Positions 6,071 to 13,051 of a DNA stretch of 20,505 nucleotides are shown here, piece by piece; within the stretch, counting starts at the first letter, position 1; every line of letters starts with the position of its first letter. The stretch is from contig SKTG01000479.1 in the NCBI GenBank assembly GCA_007118045.1, forward strand, positions 1 to 20,505, written 5' to 3'. The notes below the pieces were generated by a model, which ran no database searches, was not told the DNA's origin, and was given only the letters and a program-made list of their open reading frames with translations. The DNA is from Nitriliruptoraceae bacterium. GTDB taxonomy: Bacteria > Actinomycetota > Nitriliruptoria > Nitriliruptorales > Nitriliruptoraceae. Both the position numbers and the translations under genes were made by a program.

Positions 6071-8968
6071 TCATCCAGGATCCACGCTTCGCTTGGCCAT
6101 GACTGCCCCGAGCTCTGCGCGGGAGCTGATGTCCAGCTTCCGATACACGTGCGACAGGTTCGCTTCCACCGTCTTGGGGCTGATGAACAGGGCGCCGGCT
6201 ATCCTTCGGTTCGTACTGCCTGCTGCGGCGAGCTCCGCGACGCGTTGTTCGGTCGGGGTCAGCACTCCAGGTGATGAGCCATGTCCGACTCGGTCCAGCT
6301 CGGTTAGCGCACGGTCGGCCCACAGTCGGGCACCGAGCGGCTCGAAGACCTCAAGCGCCTGCTCAAGCACAGCGCGCGCCGCCTGCTTCTTTCTCGATCG
6401 TCGAAGCAGTTGTCCGTGCACGAGTAGGCTTCGACCGTGTTCGAGTGGGAACTCTCCTGCCGATGTCCACTGCAGCGACTCGCCGATCGCTTCTCTCGCT
6501 TGGCTGAGGGCTCCGTGTCGAGCGAGGAGCAGGGCACGGCAACGCGCAGCTCCCATGATGGCCATAGCGCGGCCAAGCGTTCGTGCTCGTTCCTCGAACA
6601 CGTCGAGAACGCGTTCGGCGCGTTCGACCTGGTCGTCGCCGATCAGGGCTTCGATCGCGTCAGGCAGGAAGTTCACCCCGAACGGCTCGGGCACGCCGCT
6701 CAATTCGACTGGGGCGAGGTAGGGGGTGAACGTGTGGACGGCAGCGGCGTGAGCTCCGACCGATACCTCGAGGAATCCGAGCGCCGCCCGGTTCCACACC
6801 ACGACCTGGCTCCAGCCTGCGTCGTCGAGAAGGGACCGGCTCGCCTCGAGTCCGTGGCGTGCGGTTTCGGTCTCCCCGCGGACGGCCTGCAAGTGGCCAT
6901 GCAACAGCAAGGCCGCCGCGCGGTAGGTGTCGCTGCCGGCCTGCTCTGCCATGCCCATCGCCTCGTTCGCGATCTGCTCGGCCTGGTCTAGCGCACCTCG
7001 CCAGGTCTCGGTGCGCCCAAGCCAAAGCAGCAGCATCATGCAATCGGCTTCCTCACCGCGGTTCAGAGCACGCCTCCTCAGCGCGCGCAGTGCGTCGGCT
7101 CCGTCGGACAACTGACCGAGGTAGACGCAGAAGAGCGCGGAGATGGTGCTGGGAAGGACGATGATCGGCACGTTGCGAGCGGGGTCCTCATCCGCCACAG
7201 CCCGGGCCAACTGCTGCGTGTCAGCGCCGAGGCCGGCGAAGAAGCGCACGTTCGCCTCGACCGCCAACGCCTCGGCGATGACTGGCCGCAACCGCGCCTG
7301 CACGGCCCGCTCGACGGCCTCACGCGCGGCGTCGAGCGCCCGAGGAAGGTCACCGATACTGAAGTGGGCGAAGGTGAGCTCAAGAAGGATCTCGACCGCT
7401 GCGGGTGCATGGTGCGTGGAGGCCAGCGCGCGGGTAAGCAGGGGTACCGCGGCCTCGAAGCTGTCGTCGTTGTAGCGGATCTGTCCGAGGAGACGCAGGA
7501 CCGCGCCGTGCTGCTCGGTTTGCCGGACCCGGTCGGTGATCTCTTCCAGAAGGCTACGGGCGTAGGCGAGATCCCCCGCTCGAAAGAAGTGCTCGGCGGC
7601 TGCGATGATCCGGCTTTGCTGTACTTCCCGATCCGTCGGCGGGGTCAGCCCGGCAGCCCATTTCAGCAGCTCCCCGGCCACCCCGGGCGCACCCCGCGAC
7701 CGCGCCCGATCGGCCGCGGCGTCGAGCAGCGCTGCCGCCGGCGCATCGGGACCGTTCGCAGCCAGGGCAAGGTGGCGAGCCCGCTCATCCACATCGCTCA
7801 CGAGGTCACCGAGCCGTCGGTGCAAGCTGCGGCGCTCCGCTGGACTTGCCATCTCCATGATCGCCGAGGCGAACAGCGGGTGAAGGAAAACCAACCGTTG
7901 CCCATGGAGCTCGATGAGTCCGGCGGCTGCGGCGCGTTCGAACGCGGCCATCGCCTGTGGCCCCACGACGTGCTGCGTCAGGGCGAGCGTTGGAGTCGAC
8001 AGGCAAGCCGCCACCAGCAGCGCCTCGCGGGTCGACGATGGCAAGCTCGTAACTCGTCTCGCCACCAGCGCGGTGATCGTTGGCGGGACCGGCAGGGGAT
8101 CGGCGGGGGCTGGCCGAACACCGGCCTCGATCAGCGCTCGGGCAACCTCGAGGGCTAGCAGTGGGTTGCCCCCAGCGGTCTGATGGACGTGTTGCAGGAC
8201 GGAGGGGGACAACGGCTGCAGCTGTTGCGCGACCACCCGCGCCATAGCTCCGGAGTCCAGAGGGCCCAACCTCAACCGAATCAGGCGGTGAGCGAACGCC
8301 GGCGCCAGGCCGAGCGGGTCGGGAGCCTTGCCAGGATCGCGGAGGGTGACGGCGACGCCGGTCGGCTGGTCCCGTAGACGTCGCAAGGCGAAGGCCAGCG
8401 CTGCCGCCGAAGCCCGGTCCACCCACTGAACGTCGTCGATCGCTATGAGGATGGGCGAGCGAACGCTGAGATGCACCAATAACGAACAAACACCGCTGCC
8501 GACTGCTCTGAAATCCACCTCGGCTACGGCGTCGGCTCGTAACAACACGACCTCAAGCGCCCGCCGCTGTGGCCCGGGAAGGAGCGGAAGCAGCTCATCG
8601 GCTACCGGGTCGAAGAGATCAGCCAGGCAAACGAAAGCCATCGTCGCTTCGGCCTCGACCGCGCGGAACGACAGGCAGCATGAGCCGCGCTCGTCAGCTC
8701 GTTCGACGACTTGATGCCATAAGGCGCTCTTCCCGATCCCTGGAGCCCCTTGCAGTACGAGAGCCCGAGCTTCTCGAGCACACCCGGAGAGGAAGTCACC
8801 GACCGTCGCGAGCTCCACCTCGCGGCCGTAGAGGGATGGGCCACTGCGTCCGTGTGCGTCCACGCGTTGCCTGCGGCCTACAGGTGCCGGACCTCCGGTA
8901 GGTCTGGCTGGACCATCTCCGCGATCGACGTAGGTGATCGGGTCGAACCTGGGAGAACTTCTTTCCAT
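6071..8968 (-). CDS. LAL/MalT-like LuxR-family regulator with AAA ATPase
   Basis: A large ATP-binding LuxR-type transcription activator of 965 residues from ATG 8968. In this family the N-terminal ATPase acts as a switch, the TPR-like middle senses a ligand or partner, and the C-terminal helix-turn-helix binds DNA. Seen: LYGREVELATV (start of the AAA module, about 47), Walker A GAPGIGKS (74-81), Walker B ILIAIDDVQWVD (173-183), a long helical repeat region, and the LuxR domain LTPTEQRVAELAAAGSTNRR...SPKTVEANLSHVYRKL in the last 70 residues. The start is uncertain. Neither ATG 8968 nor GTG 8863 has a strong ribosome site, and the frame stays open upstream to 9205. Family size is about 900-1000 residues. 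The target genes are unknown; the fibre-like gene downstream is a candidate only by position. Confidence 0.9.
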   Translation of the reverse strand: MERSSPRFDPITYVDRGDGPARPTGGPAPVGRRQRVDAHGRSGPSLYGREVELATVGDFLSGCAREARALVLQGAPGIGKSALWHQVVERADERGSCCLSFRAVEAEATMAFVCLADLFDPVADELLPLLPGPQRRALEVVLLRADAVAEVDFRAVGSGVCSLLVHLSVRSPILIAIDDVQWVDRASAAALAFALRRLRDQPTGVAVTLRDPGKAPDPLGLAPAFAHRLIRLRLGPLDSGAMARVVAQQLQPLSPSVLQHVHQTAGGNPLLALEVARALIEAGVRPAPADPLPVPPTITALVARRVTSLPSSTREALLVAACLSTPTLALTQHVVGPQAMAAFERAAAAGLIELHGQRLVFLHPLFASAIMEMASPAERRSLHRRLGDLVSDVDERARHLALAANGPDAPAAALLDAAADRARSRGAPGVAGELLKWAAGLTPPTDREVQQSRIIAAAEHFFRAGDLAYARSLLEEITDRVRQTEQHGAVLRLLGQIRYNDDSFEAAVPLLTRALASTHHAPAAVEILLELTFAHFSIGDLPRALDAAREAVERAVQARLRPVIAEALAVEANVRFFAGLGADTQQLARAVADEDPARNVPIIVLPSTISALFCVYLGQLSDGADALRALRRRALNRGEEADCMMLLLWLGRTETWRGALDQAEQIANEAMGMAEQAGSDTYRAAALLLHGHLQAVRGETETARHGLEASRSLLDDAGWSQVVVWNRAALGFLEVSVGAHAAAVHTFTPYLAPVELSGVPEPFGVNFLPDAIEALIGDDQVERAERVLDVFEERARTLGRAMAIMGAARCRALLLARHGALSQAREAIGESLQWTSAGEFPLEHGRSLLVHGQLLRRSRKKQAARAVLEQALEVFEPLGARLWADRALTELDRVGHGSSPGVLTPTEQRVAELAAAGSTNRRIAGALFISPKTVEANLSHVYRKLDISSRAELGAVMAKRSVDPG

Positions 8969-9228
8969 GCCGCCAATGCCGACTCTAGGCCGCGGATGTC
9001 TGCTTGTGAACCGGCTCGGTCGATGTCGCTCATCCAGGCTCTTTGGATTGCCTGAGCCTACAGCCCAGCGGTGGCGTGCGAGGCGAGAACCACAGCTCCT
9101 CCACGAGTGCGGCCCTTGAGAACACACCCGAAGGACCGAAGCGAGATCGGGTGACGGCCGAGTGTCGTTATGCGCGACCTCGACCAGAGGGCCGACCGCG
9201 CGCAATCACGGTCTCGGGCGGATAGCGG

Positions 9229-9258
9229 GAGCCGGGCGTCGTGCACGACGCCCGGCTC
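9229..9258 (-). terminator. Perfect 30-bp palindrome at the RelE toxin stop
   Basis: GAGCCGGGCGTCGTG and CACGACGCCCGGCTC are exact complements with no spacer, giving a 15-bp-arm palindrome. Its right end covers two bases of the toxin stop codon (9257-9259). In RNA it would form a very stable hairpin ending the toxin-antitoxin transcript and insulating the downstream LuxR gene. No U-tract follows, so an L-shaped actinobacterial terminator or a protein site are both possible. Confidence 0.65.
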
Positions 9259-9520
9259 AGCGCGGGTCGCTGCCGTAGGCGTCGCCACGGTGCCTGATGG
9301 CGACGACACGAACGGTCTTCTCGTCGCGGAGTTCGTAGATGATGCGGTAGACCCCGACCCGGTAGGACCGCAGCCCGCTGAGCCGCCCACGCAGCCGGTG
9401 GCCGATATCCGGGACGTGCTCGAGCTCGCCGAGCGCATCGAGCACCGCGTCCGCGAGCAGGAAGTCCATCGCCGCCAAAAGCGCATCACGCGCAGTGCGG
9501 GTGAGGAAGACGCGAGCCAC
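9257..9520 (-). CDS. RelE/ParE-family toxin
   Basis: An 87-residue toxin of the RelE/ParE superfamily. RelE members cut mRNA on the ribosome, while ParE members block gyrase. It starts at GTG 9520, which overlaps the antitoxin stop as TAGTG. Seen: VFLTRTARDALLAAMDFL at the N-terminus, LRGRLSGLRSYRVGVYRIIY in the core (the typical L.G...YR.R.G.YRiiY pattern), and VRVVAIRHRGDAY near the C-terminus (RelE-like v.v..i.HR...Y). The basic residues and the HRxDaY ending favour a RelE-type RNase over ParE. It is intact and is the most convincing working toxin in the window. Confidence 0.88.
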   Translation of the reverse strand: MARVFLTRTARDALLAAMDFLLADAVLDALGELEHVPDIGHRLRGRLSGLRSYRVGVYRIIYELRDEKTVRVVAIRHRGDAYGSDPR

Positions 9521-9801
9521 TACGAACGGGCACGGGCGGCGTGCTCAGCACGGACCTCATCGAGGCCGAAGACGTCATCAGCCTCGAGGTCGTCGAGGCC
9601 ACGCCGAACCGCCTCGAGCGCATCTTGGTCGGAGAGGATCTCTGCGGTCTCCTCCAGGGCTTCGTACTCATCGACCGGTACGAGTACGGCTGCGGGGCGG
9701 CCACGACGGGTGACCGTCACGTGTTCGCGACGGTCGGCGACCTCGTCGAGCAGGTCGGCGAGGTGGGTGCGGAACTCTCGGACGGGCACGGTCTTCGACA
9801 T
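9520..9801 (-). CDS. Phd/YefM-family antitoxin of the RelE pair
   Basis: A 93-residue antitoxin, the first gene of a two-gene minus-strand operon. ATG 9801 opens MSKTVPVREFRTHLADLLDE, followed by the Phd/YefM hairpin VTRRGRPAAVLVPVDEYEAL and an acidic C-terminal helix (AEILSDQDALEAVRRGLDDL) that should bind the toxin. The partner combination YefM-type plus RelE-type is a classic one (YefM-YoeB). The promoter region carries paired GTGTAC boxes 12 bp apart (9809-9826), which resemble the YefM operator. Its stop overlaps the toxin start by one base, as in the pair at 1425-2117. Confidence 0.88.
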   Translation of the reverse strand: MSKTVPVREFRTHLADLLDEVADRREHVTVTRRGRPAAVLVPVDEYEALEETAEILSDQDALEAVRRGLDDLEADDVFGLDEVRAEHAARARS

Positions 9802-9808
9802 GCCCGGA

Positions 9809-9826
9809 GTGTACCTAACTGTGTAC
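9809..9826 (-). promoter_or_regulatory. YefM-type operator candidate: two GTGTAC boxes with 12-bp spacing
   Basis: GTGTAC at 9809-9814 and again at 9821-9826 lie directly upstream of the antitoxin start. The E. coli YefM operator is known for TGTACA hexamers with 12-bp centre-to-centre spacing. Here the core TGTAC recurs at exactly 12 bp. Autoregulation by the antitoxin-toxin complex is the inferred role. Confidence 0.55.
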
Positions 9827-9984
9827 GCAGATGTCTGGCTGCTCGAGGCGGCCCTCTCGATCGCCGCGTCTCGCCTCGCCCCTCAGCTCGCATGATCCCA
9901 CCGGTGGGGCGTGGGCGAACCAGGTGCGCACCGCCGATCGACTATGTGCTGAGCGTCGCCGGAATCTGCCCGCACATCGTCACG

Positions 9985-10009
9985 GCTGCCGCGTGCCTGT
10001 CGTGGCAGC
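9985..10009 (-). terminator. Hairpin beside integrase relic B
   Basis: GCTGCC (9985-9990) and GGCAGC (10004-10009) with a 13-nt loop. It aligns in position and sequence with the hairpins downstream of integrase copies A and C. The CACATCGTCACGG to its left also matches the copy A flank (CACATCATCACGG at 361-373). Confidence 0.4.
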
Positions 10010-10027
10010 GTAAGCGGCTCGCCTCGG

Positions 10028-10098
10028 CGAGCGCCGGTGGTGCCGGTCGAGGTAGGTGGCGACGCCTGATGGGGTTGCGGTTCAGTGCGCCGCGGCCG
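10028..10098 (-). pseudogene. Relic of integrase 3' end (copy B)
   Basis: About 70 bases align with the last 23 codons of integrase A. In one frame GALNRNP matches DALDRNP, and in the next frame GVATYLDR matches IVATYLAG. At least one indel separates them, and the stop is lost. Nothing upstream of these codons survives: at about 10099 the sequence switches to a methyltransferase scrap. It is too short to function. Confidence 0.6.
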
Positions 10099-10099
10099 C

Positions 10100-10210
10100 G
10101 GGGTCGATGGCGTGCTTGCCGGCGCCCGCGCCGACGTCGAGTGGCGCCCTACCATTCTCGAGCCACTCGAGCACCTCCGGGTCTGCGGAAGCACCTACTG
10201 GTGATTCGCA
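10100..10210 (-). pseudogene. Fragment of a SAM-dependent methyltransferase
   Basis: On the minus strand a short frame reads SADPEVLEWLENGRAPLDVG followed by AGAGKHAIDP. LDVGAGAGKHAI is the glycine-rich SAM-binding motif I of class I methyltransferases, with the usual helix before it. A stop codon lies just upstream, and the frame is cut at 10099, where integrase relic B begins. Only about 37 codons remain. The fusion of two unrelated scraps marks a recombination joint. Confidence 0.45.
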
Positions 10211-10216
10211 CTCGAT

Positions 10217-10256
10217 GCGGCCTCGTCATGCTCAACGCGGCCTCGTCATGCTCGCC
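10217..10256. repeat. 20-bp tandem duplication
   Basis: GCGGCCTCGTCATGCTC occurs at 10217-10233 and again at 10237-10253, a period of 20 bp. It lies in noncoding sequence beside the methyltransferase scrap and looks like a local slippage or repair product. From 10257 to 10445 nothing recognisable is seen before the cupin gene. Confidence 0.6.
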
Positions 10257-10445
10257 AACGCCGGAGACGGACGGTTCGCCTCGCTGTGTGGCCAGAACGC
10301 GCCGGTCTTGTGGCCGTGCGTGTGGAAGCACGGTGCACGTCTGGCGTGGCGAAGGGCGTGGAGCCAGACCGTGGCCTTGACTGTCGTGCGAGCCAGGCGC
10401 ACTATCTCGCTGGGGGACAGTTTCGTTGTCCAGGAGCGTGCACCC

Positions 10446-11024
10446 GTGGCGTACGCGGGCGAGGTTCTCGAACACCCGGTTACGGGCGAACGCGTCAGGT
10501 TCCTGCAGACCGCGCGTGACACGGGCGGGCACCATTTGCTTCTGGAGGTGTGGTCCAGGCCCACCACCGGCGGCATCTCGGCCGCACACGTCCATCCTCG
10601 TTCGCAGGAAGCCTTTGAAGTGCTCTCCGGCAAGGTCCGGTATCGCAAGGGCCCCGCAACTTTGGAAGCTGGTCCGGGCGAGCGCTTCTCCGTTCCCCAA
10701 GGAGTCGCCCACACCTGGCACAACGCCGGCGACGATGAGCTTCACATGCGTGTCGAGTTTCGGCCTGCAGGGCGGATCGATGCGATGTTCGAGAACCTGT
10801 TCGGGCTCGCGGCTGACGGGAAAGTGGACCGCAAGGGGCTGCCCGCTCCCTTCCTCCAACTCGTGGTTCTTGCTGACGAGTTCCTCAGTGACGCCTATCT
10901 TGCCCGGCCCCCGCTGGCCATCCAGAGGCCGCTGTTCGGCCTTCTTAGCCCCATCGGCCGCTGGCGCGGATACCAGGGACAGTACGACAAGTACTGCAAG
11001 ATGCGGGAGGCTCCCCCGCCGTGA
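10446..11024 (+). CDS. Cupin-domain protein
   Basis: A 192-residue single-domain cupin. GTG 10446 follows AGGAG (10432-10436) with 9-nt spacing and begins MAYAGEVLEHPVTGERVRFL. Both cupin motifs are exact. Motif 1 is G-x5-H48-x-H50-x4-E55-x6-G62 (HVHPRSQEAFEVLSG). Motif 2 is G-x5-P-x-G-x2-H89-x3-N93 (GERFSVPQGVAHTWHN). The metal ligands H48, H50, E55 and H89 are all present, so a metal-binding site is expected. The C-terminal 80 residues (FENLFGLAADGKVDRKGLPA onward) are helical and usual for small actinobacterial cupins of unknown substrate. It stands alone between relics, so its pathway cannot be inferred. Confidence 0.85.
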   Translation: MAYAGEVLEHPVTGERVRFLQTARDTGGHHLLLEVWSRPTTGGISAAHVHPRSQEAFEVLSGKVRYRKGPATLEAGPGERFSVPQGVAHTWHNAGDDELHMRVEFRPAGRIDAMFENLFGLAADGKVDRKGLPAPFLQLVVLADEFLSDAYLARPPLAIQRPLFGLLSPIGRWRGYQGQYDKYCKMREAPPP

Positions 11025-11073
11025 CGGACAGCCGTGAGGTTGGGACACTGGTCTCGATCGAACGGAGGGCAAG

Positions 11074-11325
11074 ATGGGGAAGGTCTACCCCGAGGAAGTT
11101 TGGAATAGGCCGTTGAGCTGTACCGGCTGGATGACAAGACCACCGACGCCGAGGTGGGTCGGGATCTTGGGATCCCGGCGGAGACGATTCGTAATGGGTT
11201 CGCCGGGCGGATCGTGACGAGGGCCTGCTTGAGGATGGTCAGCTGACCAGTGATGAGCGGGACCGGCTGGTCGAGGCCGAGCGCAAGGCGTTGCGGCTGG
11301 ACAAGGAGAACCGGATCCCTGGGCC
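11074..11325 (+). pseudogene. IS3-family OrfA (transposase N-terminal HTH part), decayed
   Basis: ATG 11074 follows GGAGGG and starts MGKVYPEEVWNR, like the MGKRYPEEF start of IS3-family OrfA. After one indel near 11110 the frame becomes AVELYRLDDKTTDAEVGRDLG then IPAETIRN, the helix-turn-helix. After a second indel near 11215 it becomes EGLLEDGQLTSDERDRLVEA, the leucine-zipper region. Two frameshifts mean it cannot work. It ends near 11325, where a TPR relic begins. The matching OrfB end lies at 14881-15183 on the same strand. Confidence 0.75.
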
Positions 11326-11680
11326 GCGCCTGGGTGTGCTACTGGCTGGCCCATCCCGACGCCGCCGAGGAGCAGTACCCGGGCAGCGCTCGACGTGTGG
11401 GCCGACAGCGACGACCCGTCGTTACGTGGCGAGGTGCTGCGAGCCCTCGGCGAGATCTCCTCCAACAGGGACGTCTTAACGAGTCGACCGAACACCTGCA
11501 GGCGTCGGATCCGCATCGCCCACCAGCTCGGCCACCAGACCGGCGTCGCCATCGACCTGGCGTGGCTCGGGCGGGTCGCCATCGCGCAGGGACGGCCCGA
11601 CGAGGGGTCGTGCTGGCCGGGGCGGCGTCCCGGGCTTCCCCTGGCGCGATCGCCCATCGCCACGGTCTCGAGCGGGTAGC
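11326..11680 (+). pseudogene. Decayed TPR fragment of a large ATPase regulator
   Basis: Several frames must be stitched to read RAWVCYWLAHPDAAEEQY, then ALDVWADSDDPSLRGEVLRA, QQGRLNESTEHLQAS, and RIAHQLGHQTGVAIDLAWLG, then RVAIAQGRPDE and VVLAGAASRA. These are TPR helices as seen in the C-terminal half of SARP/AfsR- or LuxR-type ATPase regulators, which end in an LxGAA-type motif. At least three indels break the frame, and both ends are missing. It is not a copy of the regulator at 6071-8968. Confidence 0.55.
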
Positions 11681-11720
11681 CACGAGGTACGCCGACCGCC
11701 CGCTCGACCGATCGGTTGCG

Positions 11721-11741
11721 ATGCTGCAGATCATGCTGCAG
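11721..11741 (+). promoter_or_regulatory. Operator candidate: ATGCTGCAG twice at 12-bp spacing
   Basis: ATGCTGCAG occurs at 11721-11729 and 11733-11741, each with a palindromic CTGCAG core. The copies are exactly 12 bp apart and lie immediately before the antitoxin ATG at 11752. This is about one helical turn plus, a usual spacing for adjacent dimers of an autoregulatory antitoxin. The role is inferred from position and symmetry. Confidence 0.45.
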
Positions 11742-11751
11742 ACTGTGTAGC

Positions 11752-12048
11752 ATGAGCACGCTGAACCGCAAGACCATCAACTTCGACCACGCTGACACGC
11801 CGGTCGTCGGGCCGTTCCTGGATGAGAACTCCGCGGAGCATGCTGCGCTGGAGCGGATCGTCGGTGACCGGCTCGCTTCCGACTCGGCCGAACTGCGCGC
11901 GCTCGTGCTGCTCGGGGTGGGCCGCGTCCGTGAGGCACTGCTCGAGGACGCCTACAACGAAGCCATGGACGCCGGAGACTTCGACGAGACCCGCACGTGG
12001 GTCGAGCAAACCACCGGTGCCCGGCAACGTCGGCGCGCCTCCACGTGA
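11752..12048 (+). CDS. Putative antitoxin of a MazF-type pair
   Basis: A 98-residue acidic protein directly upstream of a MazF-like toxin. ATG 11752 begins MSTLNRKTINFDHADTPVVG. The middle (SAELRALVLLGVGRVREALL followed by EDAYNEAMDAGDFDET) is strongly helical and could be a ribbon-helix-helix or similar DNA-binding unit with an acidic tail. I do not recognise a named antitoxin family. The assignment rests on gene order, the TGA stop overlapping the toxin GTG (12045-12048), and the repeated dyad in the promoter. No clear AGGAGG precedes the start, so a near-leaderless transcript is possible. Confidence 0.6.
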   Translation: MSTLNRKTINFDHADTPVVGPFLDENSAEHAALERIVGDRLASDSAELRALVLLGVGRVREALLEDAYNEAMDAGDFDETRTWVEQTTGARQRRRAST

Positions 12049-12380
12049 GCAGATCCAACTCACTGCTGCGCGGGAGTGTGTGGTCGTTCCGCTACCTCGG
12101 CGACGACGAACCGAAGCCGGCCGTCATCGTGTCCAACGATGGACGCAACCGGTCACGGTTCGAGTGGGTCCACGTGGTGCGGATCACGACCCGACCGAAG
12201 CGGGCTCTACCGACCGTGGTGGAACTGAGCGACCGTGACGCTCCGGTCACTGGACGAGCGATGGCCGATGAACTCGAGCTGGTGCACAAGCACGACCTCG
12301 AAGATCGCCGCAGCATGCTGAGCCCGAGCACGATGGACGCGATCGACATCGCGCTCCGGCACGTGCTCGCTCTGCATTGA
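12045..12380 (+). CDS. PemK/MazF-family toxin
   Basis: A 111-residue MazF-like protein. The family cuts single-stranded RNA at short motifs. GTG 12045 overlaps the antitoxin stop by four bases (GTGA). Seen: LLRGSVWSFRYLGDDEPKPA (first strands, like the G.iw.v.f.p....RP fold), VIVSNDGRNRSRFEWVHVVR, then ITTRPKRALPTVVELSDRDA, and a last helix STMDAIDIALRHVLAL typical of MazF (..l..v...l...L). The usual Arg-Pro before the core strand is Lys-Pro here. The gene is intact. Its sequence differs from the membrane-anchored PemK-like protein at 2435. Confidence 0.75.
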   Translation: MSRSNSLLRGSVWSFRYLGDDEPKPAVIVSNDGRNRSRFEWVHVVRITTRPKRALPTVVELSDRDAPVTGRAMADELELVHKHDLEDRRSMLSPSTMDAIDIALRHVLALH

Positions 12381-12523
12381 CCCTGACCGGCCCATCGCGG
12401 CAGCAGGACGGCGCTTCCGCCGAGACGCCGGCACGAACGGTCCCACACCCGTTCCACCGTCACCGCCGCAGTTGTGGGCGGTATGGGCGATATCGACACG
12501 GCGGCCGGGCGCACAGCGTCACC

Positions 12524-12548
12524 GCTGCCGAGCGATTGTCTCGGCAGC
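12524..12548 (-). terminator. Hairpin downstream of integrase relic C
   Basis: GCTGCCGA (12524-12531) pairs with TCGGCAGC (12541-12548) around a 9-nt loop. It sits 19 bases past the relic stop, as the copy A hairpin does. The intervening bases AGCG.TTGTCT are shared with copy A. Confidence 0.5.
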
Positions 12549-12567
12549 CGTGGGCTGAGGGTGGAGG

Positions 12568-12820
12568 TCAGCGGGCGCCGGTGGCGCCGGCGAGGTAGGT
12601 GGCGACGAGGTAGGTGGGGTTGCGGTCGAGAGCGCCGCGGGCGCGGTCGTATCGGCGGGTCTGTGGAGGGTCGGATGGCGGCGAAGTCCTGGACATCGCG
12701 AAGGCTGCAGCCGGCGTCCAGGGCGGCGGTGATCGCGGCGTGTCGGAGCGAGTGTGGCGCGATCTGCTTGTCGATCCCGGCGCGCCGCGCCAGCCGACGC
12801 ACGATCCGACCAGTGGGTGT
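12568..12820 (-). pseudogene. Relic of integrase C-terminal domain (copy C)
   Basis: About 250 bases closely related to the last 80 codons of integrase A. It reads RLARRAGIDKQIAPHSLRHA, then AITAALDAGCSLRDVQDFA. After an indel near 12670-12685 it continues TRRYDRARGALDRNPTYLVA and ends ATYLAGATGAR with a TGA at 12568-12570. Homology stops at about 12812-12820, so the N-terminus and first catalytic Arg are missing. It is more similar to copy A than copy B is. It cannot act as a recombinase. Confidence 0.75.
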
Positions 12821-13051
12821 GACAGTGAAGTGGCCGCGGGGTCTGGCATGAACGAGACCGTGTACACCGGCGCCCCCACCTCGGCAACGAGATTCTGCGT
12901 GTCCGGCTCGCGACAGAACTGCTCGAGGGCACTTCTGAGAGCAGTTCCGCCGGACAGTGCGGGGCGGTCGAACGCACGTTGAAAATGGCCGCCCACGCAG
13001 TATCCACGGCGCGTAGGCTGATTGCGATGCCGAGGGGCGAGCCGTGGGTCC
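12821..13051. other. Region between integrase relic C and the MaoC gene, possible minus-strand scrap
   Basis: No intact gene. On the minus strand, 12840-12965 reads ALSGGTALRSALEQFCREPD then TQNLVAEVGAPVYTVSFMPD, which is protein-like but unrecognised and runs straight into relic C. It may be the remnant of another gene cut by the same event. The promoter of the MaoC gene should lie in the right half. Confidence 0.3.

Noticed and set aside
10149..11072. A minus-strand frame of 307 codons over the cupin gene
   Set aside because: The plus-strand cupin has both family motifs complete, so the opposite frame is a shadow.
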